A stretch of 64,000 bases of DNA. Source: Collimonas sp. OK607 (lineage in GTDB: Bacteria > Pseudomonadota > Gammaproteobacteria > Burkholderiales > Burkholderiaceae_D). The notes under the pieces are model-generated. The model was not told where the DNA came from. It did no database searches and saw only the letters and a program-made list of their open reading frames with translations. Position 1 is the first letter of the stretch, and each line of letters opens with the position of its first letter. Location of the stretch: assembly GCF_900111995.1 (NCBI RefSeq), contig NZ_FOKF01000009.1, forward strand, positions 1 to 64,000, written 5' to 3'. A program made the translations under genes and the position numbers. Of the stretch, positions 19,297 through 30,590 are shown piece by piece.

Positions 19297-20481
19297 TTAG
19301 CGCCGGTCCAGCGCCTGGCTTTCAAGATATCGCCGACGCTGAAAGAATACCAGCATGCCGACCACGATCAGCAGCATGCTACCCATCGTGAGCCAGAATC
19401 CGGCATTATTTTTCAGCAGCGGCATTTCGATAAAATTCATGCCGAAAATCCCGGTAATCAGCGTCAACGGCATGAACAGCGCGGTAATCACGGTAAGTGT
19501 GCGCATGATTTCATTGGTACGATGAGCGACCGCGGAAAAATGAATTTGCACCGCCGATTCAATCGATGACTCCAGCCGGCGCGCATGATTCAGCACCCGC
19601 GTGATGTGTTCCATCACGTCATTGATGCGCACCAGCAGCAGATCCTTGGCGCGGCTGATTTCGATACCGTCATCGATGTCGACGAAATAATCGCGCAGCT
19701 CTTGCATGGCATCGTGCTGTTCTTCGCACAGGTTTTCCAGCTTGCGCAATTCAATCCGCGCGTCCAGTAGCGCCATCCAATCCTTGAACGGCTTGCGCGG
19801 ATCTAGCAGCGCCCGCTGCCACCGATCCAGTTGCGTTGTCAGCGGCTGGCGCAGATCCAGGTATTGATCGACCATGGCGTTGATCAGGCGCAGCAATAAA
19901 TCTTCCGGCGATGTCGGCGGGCGTGTCGAGTGCGGCGTCTTTTCCGGCTTGTCGCACAGGTCGAGCAGACGCGTGCGCGCGGCATCGATAGTGCGGCTAT
20001 AGCGCTCATGCACCGTAACCAGCGCATGGTCCATGATCAGGAAAGTTACCGGTTGTGTGGCTAACGCTCTCAATGCAGCTGGAATCCGCCGCTTGCCGTG
20101 TTCGCTTTCGGGTGTAGCCGCTGGTGGCGGAGTATTCGTGTCGCCGGCATTCTGCGTACTGTTTTCAGCGGCGCGGGAATGACCGTTGCCGTTACCATTG
20201 CCCCCACCGGCGCCGTTCAGCATCAATTTGCGAAACACTACCATGCCGTAATCCTGAGTCGAATCGAAATACGACGGATGATTCGGATTGAGCGTATCCG
20301 TCATGTGCGGATCGTAGATCTGGACGCCGGTGGCCAGAGCGATGGCGCTGCGCCAGGCTTCCGGATCGGCGCCTACTTCTTCGTGGGTGGCGTCAATCCA
20401 CAGGAATCCCTTGACCGGTACGGTGTCGGGTATTTCCTTGCTTTGGCTAACCTGGTTGTCACTGATGAGAAAGATGTCCAT
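19297..20481 (-). CDS. CorA/ZntB-family divalent metal transporter
   Basis: A 394-residue inner-membrane channel of the CorA family (Mg, Co, Ni or Zn; substrate not decidable). A large cytoplasmic N-domain precedes two C-terminal helices with the GMN selectivity motif (TGIFGMNF) between them. Odd feature: a Gly/Asn, Ser, Pro-rich insertion at about residues 90-132, probably a disordered loop. The start overlaps the end of the upstream desaturase gene by 23 bases and has no clear ribosome binding site, suggesting translational coupling. Confidence 0.88.
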   Translation of the reverse strand: MDIFLISDNQVSQSKEIPDTVPVKGFLWIDATHEEVGADPEAWRSAIALATGVQIYDPHMTDTLNPNHPSYFDSTQDYGMVVFRKLMLNGAGGGNGNGNGHSRAAENSTQNAGDTNTPPPAATPESEHGKRRIPAALRALATQPVTFLIMDHALVTVHERYSRTIDAARTRLLDLCDKPEKTPHSTRPPTSPEDLLLRLINAMVDQYLDLRQPLTTQLDRWQRALLDPRKPFKDWMALLDARIELRKLENLCEEQHDAMQELRDYFVDIDDGIEISRAKDLLLVRINDVMEHITRVLNHARRLESSIESAVQIHFSAVAHRTNEIMRTLTVITALFMPLTLITGIFGMNFIEMPLLKNNAGFWLTMGSMLLIVVGMLVFFQRRRYLESQALDRR

Positions 20482-21715
20482 GCATTGTCGATAAGCGTTT
20501 AAATATAAGCCAGAGGGCGATCATCGAAACCAGCGATACGCTGACGACAACGCCTTGCACCAGCGGTGATAAGGATACCGCGCCGAACCAGACTTTGCCG
20601 ATCACCACGCCGGCGCCGGTTACCGCCAGGCGTAATGCTTCCAGCGCGATGTAGCGCGGCCGCATCTCCATCAGGCCGCCGACAATCCAGAGTCCGGCCA
20701 CCAGCCAGATGGCGTAAGCCAGCCCGTGCGGCCACGGTATGGTGACCTGTGCCGCCAGAAAGTGGGTGGTTGCCAGCAACAAAATGATGAATTGCAACAA
20801 ACAATAGACCTGGGCCGCGCGACTTAGTTGCGGATGATACAGCGGCCGGGCGATGTCGAACGGCGCACCCGGCCATTTTTCCGCAACATCGGCGGGGCGC
20901 CAGCCCGGTGCGGCAAACCAGACCCGCAACTTATCCCCAAGGTTCCGCGCGCGCCAGGAATCCAGCCAAAGCACTTTGTACACTTCGAAATTGGCCCAGA
21001 TCGGGTTCCAGCTGCGCAACGGGCTACGGGTACCGTAGACCACCGGATCCTGGTCACGTTCCTCGATAAATGTGCCGAACAGGCGATCCCACAGGATCAG
21101 GATACCGCCGTAATTTTTATCCAGGTAGATGTCGTTGACGCCGTGATGGACGCGATGATTCGACGGCGTGACCAGCACACGGTCGAGCCAACCTAACTTG
21201 CCTATCTGTTGCGTGTGAACCCAGAATTGATACAGCAGATCGATCAGCGCCAGCGCGGCAAATACTTCCACCGGATAGCCGAGGATGGCTAGCGGCACGT
21301 AGAAAATCCAGCCAAGCAGATAACCGCTGCTGGTCTGGCGCAAGGCGGTGGAGAGATTGTAGTCTTCGCTTTGATGGTGCACCACGTGGGCTGCCCACAA
21401 GACGTTGACTTCGTGGCCGTAGCGATGCAGCCAGTAGTAGCAGAGATCGTAGAGCAGCAAGCCGGACAGCCAGACCCAGATGCTGTCGGCAGGCAGCTTG
21501 AATAGTCCGATATGGCTCACTAGCCAGGCGTATATGCCAACCCGCAGCATTTGCATGAAAACACCCGACACCTGGCTCAGCACGCCGAGGCTGATGCTAT
21601 TGATGGCATCGTTGAGGCGGTAGGTGTTGCGTTGACGCAGCAGGCCGACAATCAGCTCGATGAAGATCAGTAAAAAGAACACCGGCGTTGCCAGCGTGAT
21701 TACCTTTTCTTGCAC
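20459..21715 (-). CDS. Sterol desaturase / fatty acid hydroxylase family protein
   Basis: A 418-residue multi-spanning membrane di-iron enzyme of the fatty-acid hydroxylase superfamily. Histidine boxes are visible as HRYGHEVN, HVVHHQSEDYN and SNHRVHHGVN. Helices flank these boxes and further hydrophobic segments fill the C-terminal third. A GTG start at 21715 is preferred because AAGGAG precedes it by 6 bases; an in-frame ATG lies at 21778. The substrate is unknown; bacterial homologues act on lipids or remain uncharacterised. Confidence 0.88.
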   Translation of the reverse strand: MQEKVITLATPVFFLLIFIELIVGLLRQRNTYRLNDAINSISLGVLSQVSGVFMQMLRVGIYAWLVSHIGLFKLPADSIWVWLSGLLLYDLCYYWLHRYGHEVNVLWAAHVVHHQSEDYNLSTALRQTSSGYLLGWIFYVPLAILGYPVEVFAALALIDLLYQFWVHTQQIGKLGWLDRVLVTPSNHRVHHGVNDIYLDKNYGGILILWDRLFGTFIEERDQDPVVYGTRSPLRSWNPIWANFEVYKVLWLDSWRARNLGDKLRVWFAAPGWRPADVAEKWPGAPFDIARPLYHPQLSRAAQVYCLLQFIILLLATTHFLAAQVTIPWPHGLAYAIWLVAGLWIVGGLMEMRPRYIALEALRLAVTGAGVVIGKVWFGAVSLSPLVQGVVVSVSLVSMIALWLIFKRLSTMHGHLSHQ

Positions 21716-21852
21716 GTCAGTCTCCTTGTCGCCTGGAGGGCGATCGATCGTTATGTGCTTGCATGGTAACCAATGCAAGCCGCATTTGGATTAGAGAGCG
21801 GTGTCTAGTAAACCACGGGCAAACAAAGCGCCCCAAGCGCCTGAACGGTTTT

Positions 21853-23086
<1,234 letters not shown>

Positions 23087-23101
23087 ATGTCTAGTTAATT
23101 G

Positions 23102-23839
23102 CTAAACTTGCCCTTCGTCGTCGCCTTCATCAGCGGCGCTAGCGGCGTCAGCTGACTCAGCAGCACCACCGGCCACGCTTGTCAGACCAGCCAGTTCCAA
23201 AATACGATCATTGGCTTCTTCCAGCCCGCTGCGGTTCAGCGCAGAAAACAGTTGTGCGGTAAACGGCAGTTGCTGATTGTTTTCATCGACGTAACTCGCC
23301 AGGAAAGTGCGCGCCTGGCGCAGGGCGTTGGTTGCGTCATTGCGGTTGAGCTTGTCGGATTTGCTCAAGATGCAATGAATCGGCTTACCGGTAGGCGCAA
23401 ACCATTCCACCATCTGGACATCGAGTTCCGTGAACGGACGGCGCGAGTCGACAATCAGCACCAGCGCTGCCAGCTGCTGGCGGCGGCGTACGTAATCGCC
23501 AAGCAATTGTTGCCAGTGAAGCTTGGCCGAACCGGACACTTCAGCATAGCCGTAACCGGGCAAGTCGACCAGCAAGGCGCGAATTTCATCGATCTTGGTT
23601 TCGTCCTTGCGATGCTGGGCGACGTGGGCGCCGCCTATGGAAAAGTAGTTGATATGCTGGGTGCGGCCTGGTGTTTTAGACGCGAAAGCCAGCTTCTTCT
23701 GATTGCACAAAAGGTTGATGGCGGTCGATTTGCCGGCGTTGGAACGGCCGGCAAAAGCGATCTCGGGGACTTGCAAAGTTGGCAAGTCTCGAAGATGATT
23801 AACCGTAGTAAAGAAGCGGGCTTGCCAAAGTAGGGACAT
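23102..23839 (-). CDS. engB: Ribosome biogenesis GTP-binding protein EngB (YihA/YsxC)
   Basis: A 245-residue essential GTPase assisting 50S assembly. The G1 GRSNAGKS, G2 TPGRTQ, G3 DLPGYG and G4 SKSD are in order and fit the EngB subfamily. A roughly 25-residue Ala/Asp/Glu-rich acidic tail follows the GTPase domain, so the protein is longer than E. coli YihA (210 aa). It is divergent from the cytochrome c4 gene. Confidence 0.95.
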   Translation of the reverse strand: MSLLWQARFFTTVNHLRDLPTLQVPEIAFAGRSNAGKSTAINLLCNQKKLAFASKTPGRTQHINYFSIGGAHVAQHRKDETKIDEIRALLVDLPGYGYAEVSGSAKLHWQQLLGDYVRRRQQLAALVLIVDSRRPFTELDVQMVEWFAPTGKPIHCILSKSDKLNRNDATNALRQARTFLASYVDENNQQLPFTAQLFSALNRSGLEEANDRILELAGLTSVAGGAAESADAASAADEGDDEGQV

Positions 23840-24037
23840 GTGTTGAGCAGAAAATGCGGTAAGGGGGGCAAAAATGCCGGAAAGCTATTGTACAATAAGG
23901 GGTTATGTACTGCTGTTCTGCTTAGCTTCGCCTTATACGCAATCGATAGCCTTTGGGAGCCAGGCGATCAATTGATGGTGCTCAGCCGGTCAGCTTCGTC
24001 GCCACCGAATTCTAAAATCAAGTCTCAGGGTGTTTGA

Positions 24038-24703
24038 ATGAACCGTGCGTTTTTTCCAGTAGTGACATCTTTCTTCGTTGCAGTGCTAGCACTTTCCTCC
24101 GTGGCCTATGCCTCGGATGCGCCGACAGCCGGGCCTGCCAAAGCGGATCCAGCCAAGGGCGAAGCACTGTATACCAATGGCGACGCAGCGCGCAACATTA
24201 CCGCTTGCGTCTCTTGCCACGGTGCCGTCGGTGCTTCAACCATCAGCACCAACCCGAAACTGGGTGGCCAGCACGCTGCATACATCCACAAGCAATTGAC
24301 CAATTTCCAAGGCGCCGACCGGAATAATCCGATCATGTCGCCACTGGCCAAGCTGTTGACCGACGATGAAATGAAAAACATCGCCGCTTACCTGGATGCG
24401 CAACCGGCTAAACCGGGTGCTGCCAAGAATAAGGATACGCTGGATCTGGGTAAAAAGATCTATCGTGGCGGGATTGCCGAAAAGAGCGTTCCGGCCTGTG
24501 CCGGTTGCCATAGCCCGAACGGCGCCGGCATCCCGGCCCAGTTTCCGCGGATCGGCGGCCAGCATCAGGACTACACCGTGGCTGAGCTGACCAATTTCCG
24601 CGACGGCGCCCGCAAGAACGGGCCGATGATGACGACGATCGCCAAGCGCATGTCTGATGATGAAATCAAAGCGGTAGCTGACTACATCGCCGGCCTGAAG
24701 TAA
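24038..24703 (+). CDS. Di-heme cytochrome c4
   Basis: A 221-residue periplasmic electron carrier feeding terminal oxidases. A signal peptide ends VAYA (about residue 25). Two c-type heme sites, C57-VSC60-H and C154-AGC157-H, and Met ligands in NPIM (M100) and GPMM give the two-domain cytochrome c4 pattern. Maturation needs the System II genes resB and ccsA immediately downstream. A strong terminator separates it from resB. Confidence 0.93.
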   Translation: MNRAFFPVVTSFFVAVLALSSVAYASDAPTAGPAKADPAKGEALYTNGDAARNITACVSCHGAVGASTISTNPKLGGQHAAYIHKQLTNFQGADRNNPIMSPLAKLLTDDEMKNIAAYLDAQPAKPGAAKNKDTLDLGKKIYRGGIAEKSVPACAGCHSPNGAGIPAQFPRIGGQHQDYTVAELTNFRDGARKNGPMMTTIAKRMSDDEIKAVADYIAGLK

Positions 24704-24728
24704 AAAAATAATAATAAAACATGAATTC

Positions 24729-24754
24729 AGGGGTGGCCTAGGCCACCCCTTTTT
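24729..24754 (+). terminator. Rho-independent terminator after cytochrome c4
   Basis: A near-perfect 10-bp stem (24729-24738 with 24741-24750) followed by TTTTCTTTTC. The stem tip must open to CTAG to form a loop. Confidence 0.85.
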
Positions 24755-24777
24755 CTTTTCAAAAAGATGAATTGGCT

Positions 24778-26952
24778 ATGAGCAAAAGTAACGACGAAGT
24801 CAAGGATGGCGAGATTACGACGGCAGGCATACAGCTGAAAACCAGCCGGCGCTGGCTGGCGGATGCAGTTGAATTATTGTCATCTATGCGGTTCGCCATC
24901 AGCTTGCTGACGATTATCGCTATCGCTTCTGTGATCGGCACGGTGCTCAAGCAAAACGAACCCATGCCGAACTACGTCAATCAGTTTGGTCCGTTCTGGT
25001 TTGAAGTATTCGGCAAGCTGAGTTTGTACGCCGTGTATTCGTCCTGGTGGTTTTTGCTGATCATGACATTCCTGGTGATTTCGACCTCGTTATGCATCGC
25101 CCGTAATGCACCGAAGATGTTGAAAGACATGCGCAGCTGGCGCGAAAATGTACGCGAACAATCGTTGCGCAATTTCCATCACAAGGCCGAGTGGACATCA
25201 GCTACGGCGCCTGCCGTGCTGACGCAGCAGCTGGTCGCACGGATTGCCGCCAGAGGCTACAAGACCAAGCTGGTGGCCAAAGACAATGCCACCCTGATTA
25301 CGGCCAAGCAAGGCGCCGCCAATAAATGGGGCTATATTTTCGCCCATAGCGCGATCGTGATCATCTGCGTCGGCGGTTTGCTGGACTCTGACATGCCGAT
25401 ACGCGCGCAGCAATGGTTCTATGGCAAAACGCCATTTAACGGCAACGGCATCATCGCTGACATCCCGGAAGAACATCGTTTGGGACTGGGCAATCCTACT
25501 TTCCGCGGCAATACCCTGATTCCGGAAGGTTCCGCCAGCAGCACCGCCATCATTCCGCAAAAAGACGGCGTGATGATCCAGGACTTGCCGTTCACGATCC
25601 AGCTGAAAAAATTCATTATCGATTTTTATAGCACCGGCATGCCGAAGCTGTTCGCCAGCGAGGTCGTAATCCGGGATAACGCCGACGGTCATACTTTCCC
25701 GGCAACCATCAAGGTTAACCAACCTCTGATTTACAAAGGTATTGCGGTCTATCAATCGAGTTTCGAAGACGGCGGCAGCAAACTCAAGCTGACGGCCTAT
25801 CCGATGGCCGGCAGCAGTGAAACCAGCTTCCCGGTGACGGGCGAAGTCAACGGCACCACACCGTTAGCCAACCCGGCATTAGCGAATAACGGTAATACCG
25901 ACTATACGATTGAATGGTCTGGTTTCCGCCCGTTTAACGTAGAGAATATGGCGCAATCGGGTGACGATTTGCGTGCAGTGACAAAAACCAGGAGCCTCAA
26001 TCAACGCTTGAGCGACGATTTGAGCAATCATCTTGGCAACGCAGCAAAAAGTGCCAACAAGAAAGACCTGAGGAATGTCGGGCCTAGCGTGCAATACAAA
26101 TTGCGCGACAAGACCGGCCAGGCCCGCGAGTTCAGCAACTACATGCAATCGATCAAGGTTGACGATGCCTATGTGTTCCTGGCCGGGGTGCGCGATACAC
26201 CGGACGAGCCGTTCCGTTATTTGCGGATTCCGGCCGATGACGACGATTCGGTGCAAGAGTGGATGCGCATGCGGGCGGCCCTGTTGAATCCGGAATTGCG
26301 TGCAGCAGCGGCACATCGCTATGCGCAGCGCGCGATTCCTGAAAGCCGCGAAGGCATCGCCGTCTTGCGCGTCCAGCTGGAGCAATCGGCCCTGCGTGGT
26401 TTGTCCTTGTTTGCGGGCGACGGCAAGGAGGCTGCAGGTGGAGCTGGATACATGGCGATTTCCAAATTCCTGGAACAAGTACCTGCGCAGGAACAGGAAA
26501 AGGCGGCAGATATTTTCATGAAGATCCTGAACGGCAGCATGTGGGATCTGTGGCAGGTTGCACGTGAGAAAGACGGATTGAAGGATCTGCCAGCCGATGA
26601 AAAGCGCGCCCGTTTCTTGCAATTGAGTACCAATGCACTGTCGGATGCAAGCTTCTATAATGCGCCTGTATATCTGCAAATGACCGGTTTCGACGAGATC
26701 AAGGCGTCGGTATTCCAGGTCACGCGTTCACCGGGCAAGAAGGTAGTGTATCTGGGTTGCCTGTTACTGGTGCTGGGCGTGTTCTCGATGCTGTACGTGC
26801 GTGAGCGCAGGTTGTGGGTCTGGATTCGCCCGGACAAGGATGCAGAAGGCCAGTCGCATGCGCTGATGGCAATGAGTTCGCAGCGTAAGACGATGGACTT
26901 TGAAAAAGAATTTGAAGTGTTGAAAACACAATTAAAGCAGACGGAAGCATAG
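24778..26952 (+). CDS. resB: Cytochrome c biogenesis protein ResB
   Basis: ResB/Ccs1 (724 aa) pairs with CcsA to form the System II heme exporter and cytochrome c synthetase. Hydrophobic segments lie near residues 31-60 and 72-102, another near 180-200, and a last one near the C-terminus (KKVVYLGCLLLVLGVFSMLYV), with a large periplasmic domain between. The size is typical of betaproteobacterial ResB and longer than the Bacillus form. ATG at 24778; an in-frame TTG at 24772 is less likely. No strong ribosome binding site is seen. Confidence 0.93.
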   Translation: MSKSNDEVKDGEITTAGIQLKTSRRWLADAVELLSSMRFAISLLTIIAIASVIGTVLKQNEPMPNYVNQFGPFWFEVFGKLSLYAVYSSWWFLLIMTFLVISTSLCIARNAPKMLKDMRSWRENVREQSLRNFHHKAEWTSATAPAVLTQQLVARIAARGYKTKLVAKDNATLITAKQGAANKWGYIFAHSAIVIICVGGLLDSDMPIRAQQWFYGKTPFNGNGIIADIPEEHRLGLGNPTFRGNTLIPEGSASSTAIIPQKDGVMIQDLPFTIQLKKFIIDFYSTGMPKLFASEVVIRDNADGHTFPATIKVNQPLIYKGIAVYQSSFEDGGSKLKLTAYPMAGSSETSFPVTGEVNGTTPLANPALANNGNTDYTIEWSGFRPFNVENMAQSGDDLRAVTKTRSLNQRLSDDLSNHLGNAAKSANKKDLRNVGPSVQYKLRDKTGQAREFSNYMQSIKVDDAYVFLAGVRDTPDEPFRYLRIPADDDDSVQEWMRMRAALLNPELRAAAAHRYAQRAIPESREGIAVLRVQLEQSALRGLSLFAGDGKEAAGGAGYMAISKFLEQVPAQEQEKAADIFMKILNGSMWDLWQVAREKDGLKDLPADEKRARFLQLSTNALSDASFYNAPVYLQMTGFDEIKASVFQVTRSPGKKVVYLGCLLLVLGVFSMLYVRERRLWVWIRPDKDAEGQSHALMAMSSQRKTMDFEKEFEVLKTQLKQTEA

Positions 26953-27034
26953 ATTCATTGCCGTGCTGCAAGACGAGCAAAGCAAGCGCTCCGTTGCGCC
27001 TCCGGCGCAGTAGCGGAACGATATGGAGATGATG

Positions 27035-28180
27035 ATGGAACTGACGCAAACGTATTCCCCCCCTACCAGCTTTATCAAGCGCCTGTCCGCGATCGACTGG
27101 CTGTTTGCCATCGCGCTGTTCGCCGCTTCGCTGTTCGCCCTGAACCGCTATGGCAGCCACATGGACTATTACGAAAAAGGCGTGTTGCTGCTAGCTGCGC
27201 CGACTTTCTCTTGGCTCGGCTGGCACTGGAAATCGGTGCGCTGGCTGATGGCTTTGCTGGCGGTGTTGTCGCTGTCGGCAATCGCCATGTATGGCGGCGT
27301 GCTGGATATGTCGAACCAGAAATTCTTCCTCAAGTATCTGCTTTCCAGCCAGTCCGCGATCCTGTGGATGAGCACGCTGTTTTTCCTCTCGACCTTGTTC
27401 TTCTGGGGCGGCTTGATCACGCGCTCCGATTTTGGCGCATCGATCGGTTCCAAGCTGTGCTGGGCTGCGGTGGTGATGGGCTTCACCGGCATGCTGGTGC
27501 GCTGGTACGAGTCGTACCTGATCGGTGCCGACATCGGTCATATCCCTATTTCCAACCTGTACGAAGTATTTGTTTTGTTCAGCCTGATTACCGCCCTGTT
27601 CTACCTGTACTACGAACATCACTATCGTACCCGCCAGCTCGGCGCTTTCGTGTTGCTGGTGATCTCGGCCGCAGTCGGATTCCTGCTGTGGTACATGGTG
27701 TCGCGCGACGCTGCTGAAATCCAGCCGCTGGTGCCGGCGCTGCAAAGCTGGTGGATGAAGATCCATGTGCCGGCCAACTTCATCGGCTACGGCACGTTTG
27801 CCTTGTCGGCGATGGTGGCGGTAGCGTATCTGCTGAAATCGCATGGCTACCTGGCTGATCGCCTGCCGACGCTGGAAGTGCTGGACGATGTGATGTACAA
27901 GGCGATCGCCGTCGGCTTCACCTTCTTCACCATCGCCACTATTCTCGGCGCGCTGTGGGCAGCAGAAGCGTGGGGCGGCTACTGGTCGTGGGATCCGAAG
28001 GAAACCTGGGCGCTGATCGTCTGGCTCAACTACGCGGCGTGGCTGCATATGCGCCTGATGAAGGGATTACGCGGACGGGTCGGGGCATGGTGGGCGTTGA
28101 TCGGCTTGCTGGTGACGACGTTTGCCTTCCTCGGCGTCAACATGTTCCTGTCGGGCCTGCATTCATACGGAGAACTGTGA
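27035..28180 (+). CDS. ccsA: Cytochrome c biogenesis protein CcsA (ResC)
   Basis: A 381-residue multi-spanning heme-handling protein of System II. The tryptophan-rich WWD motif WGGYWSWDPKETW and flanking histidines that ligate heme are present, with about eight membrane segments. In-frame ATGs at 27023, 27029, 27032 and 27035 precede the protein; GGAG at 27025-27028 with 6-base spacing favours 27035. It follows resB after 82 bases and ends 4 bases before the phosphatase gene. Confidence 0.93.
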   Translation: MELTQTYSPPTSFIKRLSAIDWLFAIALFAASLFALNRYGSHMDYYEKGVLLLAAPTFSWLGWHWKSVRWLMALLAVLSLSAIAMYGGVLDMSNQKFFLKYLLSSQSAILWMSTLFFLSTLFFWGGLITRSDFGASIGSKLCWAAVVMGFTGMLVRWYESYLIGADIGHIPISNLYEVFVLFSLITALFYLYYEHHYRTRQLGAFVLLVISAAVGFLLWYMVSRDAAEIQPLVPALQSWWMKIHVPANFIGYGTFALSAMVAVAYLLKSHGYLADRLPTLEVLDDVMYKAIAVGFTFFTIATILGALWAAEAWGGYWSWDPKETWALIVWLNYAAWLHMRLMKGLRGRVGAWWALIGLLVTTFAFLGVNMFLSGLHSYGEL

Positions 28181-28184
28181 TCCG

Positions 28185-28856
28185 ATGGTAAAGGCAAAAG
28201 CGGACGCAGATATGGTGCCAGTGGATTTGGTGATTTTCGATTGCGACGGCACGTTGGTTGACAGCGAAACTGTCGCCACCGATGTGATGGTCGCCTATCT
28301 GGCGGAATTGGGCATGCCGTTGTCAGCCGATGAAGCACTGTCGCGCTTCAAGGGCGGCAAGATGGCAGATTGCGTGACTGAACTGGAACAGATGTTCGGC
28401 CGGGCTTTACCAGCCGATTTCACCAAGGTCCTGCGCGACCGCATCGCCCCCGTTTTGCATCAGCGCCTGCAACCGATCGAAGGTGCGCTGGAGCTGGTGA
28501 AATCCCTCAAGGTGCCGTTTTGCATGGCGTCCAACGGGCCGTTGCACCAGATTAAGGTATCGCTTAGCGTCACCGGCCTGTGGCCTTATTTCGAAGGCCG
28601 GATCTTCAGCGCCTACGAAGTCTCTTCGTGGAAGCCGGCGCCGGACCTGTTCCTGCATGCCGCCAAAACCATGGGCGTCGAACCTTCCCGTTGCGCTGTA
28701 GTCGAAGATAGCCTGCCCGGCGTGCAAGCCGGCGTTGCTGCCGGCATGCAGGTATTTGCGTTGCAGCCCGAGCAGGTTGACGCGCAATTTCCCGCGCAGG
28801 CAAAAATCATTTCCCGATTGGCGGAGCTACACGACCATATCAATATCGCCGGATAA
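28185..28856 (+). CDS. HAD-superfamily phosphatase, YieH-like
   Basis: A 223-residue haloacid-dehalogenase hydrolase. The nucleophile motif FDCDGTLVDSE has D19 and D21, followed by RFKGGK, SNGP (motif II), SSWKPAPDLFLHAAKTM (motif III) and VVEDSLPG (motif IV). This combination closely recalls E. coli YieH, a 6-phosphogluconate phosphatase, but the substrate is not proven. ATG at 28185 lies just after the ccsA stop; translational coupling is likely. Confidence 0.88.
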   Translation: MVKAKADADMVPVDLVIFDCDGTLVDSETVATDVMVAYLAELGMPLSADEALSRFKGGKMADCVTELEQMFGRALPADFTKVLRDRIAPVLHQRLQPIEGALELVKSLKVPFCMASNGPLHQIKVSLSVTGLWPYFEGRIFSAYEVSSWKPAPDLFLHAAKTMGVEPSRCAVVEDSLPGVQAGVAAGMQVFALQPEQVDAQFPAQAKIISRLAELHDHINIAG

Positions 28857-28945
28857 AAACTGCGGCGATTTTTCTGCGGTTCTGTAAGGAATCGTCATCC
28901 TGATTGACTAAGGGATTAGTTCTATCTACCTCACAGGAGAGCCGC

Positions 28946-29926
28946 ATGTCGCTGTATCGTCGCCCCAATGGAATCGATTTGCCGTTCGCTTCCGAAATTA
29001 CTCCGCAAGAAATATTCGAATCCCGCCGCAGCTTTATCAGGCAAATTGCCGTAGGCGCAGTCGGCGCGGGTTCATTGCTGGAACTGACGACCGGCGATGC
29101 CTTCGCTCAAGCGGGCAGCGGGCAGAAACTCGCGGCAAAGGCCAACCCGGCTTATGTCGTGATGGACAAGGCGACGCCCTATAAAGACGCCACCACCTAC
29201 AATAATTTTTACGAGTTCGGCACCGAAAAATCCGATCCCGCCGAAAACGCCGGTAGCCTCAAGACACGGCCCTGGACGATAGCCATTGAAGGTGAAGTCA
29301 AGAAGCCGATGACGCTGGATATAGACAGCCTGCTGAAACTGGCGCCGCTGGAAGAGCGTATCTATCGGCTGCGCTGCGTTGAAGGGTGGTCGATGGTGAT
29401 TCCCTGGATCGGTTATTCCTTGTCAGAGCTGATCAAGAAAGTGGAGCCGACCGGCAACGCCAAATACGTTGAATTCACAACCCTCGCCGACAACCGCCAA
29501 ATGCCGGGTTTGCGCAGTCCGGTGCTGGAATGGCCGTACGTCGAGGGCTTGCGCATGGACGAGGCAATGCATCCGCTGGCGTTGCTGACGGTGGGCATGT
29601 ATGGCCAGGTATTGCCGAATCAAAGCGGGGCGCCGGTGCGTATGGTGCTGCCCTGGAAATACGGCTTCAAATCGGCCAAGTCGATCGTCAAGATTCGCTT
29701 CGTCAAGGATCAGCCGCGGACGGCATGGAATATTACGGCGGCGCGCGAGTATGGGTTTTATTCGAATGTGAATCCGGATGTCGATCATCCGCGCTGGTCG
29801 CAGGCGACTGAACGCCGCATCGGCGAAGACGGTTTCTTCACCAAAAAGCGCAAGACCTTGATGTTCAACGGCTACAACGAGGTTGCCTCGCTGTATAGGG
29901 GCATGGACTTGAAGACGTACTTCTAG
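28946..29926 (+). CDS. msrP: Periplasmic methionine sulfoxide reductase catalytic subunit MsrP (YedY)
   Basis: MsrP (326 aa) is a molybdopterin enzyme repairing oxidised methionines in periplasmic proteins. The Tat signal [17 protein letters not shown] has the twin arginines at residues 27-28. C144 in [11 protein letters not shown] is the expected Mo ligand. AGGAG at 28935-28939 selects the ATG at 28946 over an in-frame 28904. The electron-donating partner msrQ follows after 7 bases. Confidence 0.95.
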   Translation: MSLYRRPNGIDLPFASEITPQEIFESRRSFIRQIAVGAVGAGSLLELTTGDAFAQAGSGQKLAAKANPAYVVMDKATPYKDATTYNNFYEFGTEKSDPAENAGSLKTRPWTIAIEGEVKKPMTLDIDSLLKLAPLEERIYRLRCVEGWSMVIPWIGYSLSELIKKVEPTGNAKYVEFTTLADNRQMPGLRSPVLEWPYVEGLRMDEAMHPLALLTVGMYGQVLPNQSGAPVRMVLPWKYGFKSAKSIVKIRFVKDQPRTAWNITAAREYGFYSNVNPDVDHPRWSQATERRIGEDGFFTKKRKTLMFNGYNEVASLYRGMDLKTYF

Positions 29927-29933
29927 AACTGGA

Positions 29934-30590
29934 ATGCGCAGCATGTTCAATCCGACCCCGAGACAATTCAAGTTCCTTAAAGTAGCCCTGTTTGCGCTGG
30001 CCTTGCTGCCGGCCGCGCGATTGCTGCTGTTCGGTTTTACCGATCGGCTGGGCGCCAACCCGATCGAATTCATCACGCGCAGCAGCGGCGACTGGACGCT
30101 TTATTTCCTCTGCATCACCTTGGCAGTAACGCCGTTGCGACGCTTCACCAACTGGAACTGGCTCATCAAGTTACGGCGCATGCTGGGTTTGTTCGCCTTC
30201 TTTTACGCCAGCTTGCATTTCACGACATTTCTCTGGTTCGATCATTTCTTCGACGTTGCGGAGATGTTCAAAGACGTAGTCAAACGGCCGTTCATTACAG
30301 TCGGCTTCATCGCTTTCGTCTTGCTGATACCGCTGGCGCTGACCAGCACCAATGGCATGATCCGCCGCCTCGGCGGCAAACGCTGGCAATGGCTGCATCG
30401 TAGCCTGTATGCAATCGCGATGCTGGGCATCCTGCATTTCTGGTGGATGCGCGCCGGCAAGCATAATTTCGAAAAGCCGATTCTGTTTGGCACGATCGTC
30501 GCAGCATTGCTGCTGGTGCGGGTGGTTTTCGCTTTGCGCAGCCGCATCGGCCAACGCGCCGGAGTTCAGGAACTCAGAAACGCCAGGTAA
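29934..30590 (+). CDS. msrQ: Heme-binding membrane subunit MsrQ (YedZ)
   Basis: MsrQ (218 aa) is a ferric-reductase-like heme b membrane protein that passes quinone electrons to MsrP. Six hydrophobic segments and histidines in FYASLHFTTF, WLHRSLYAIAMLGILHFWW fit the family. ATG at 29934 or 29943 could be used. Its 3' end overlaps the convergent outer-membrane protein gene by 17 bases. Confidence 0.93.
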   Translation: MRSMFNPTPRQFKFLKVALFALALLPAARLLLFGFTDRLGANPIEFITRSSGDWTLYFLCITLAVTPLRRFTNWNWLIKLRRMLGLFAFFYASLHFTTFLWFDHFFDVAEMFKDVVKRPFITVGFIAFVLLIPLALTSTNGMIRRLGGKRWQWLHRSLYAIAMLGILHFWWMRAGKHNFEKPILFGTIVAALLLVRVVFALRSRIGQRAGVQELRNAR

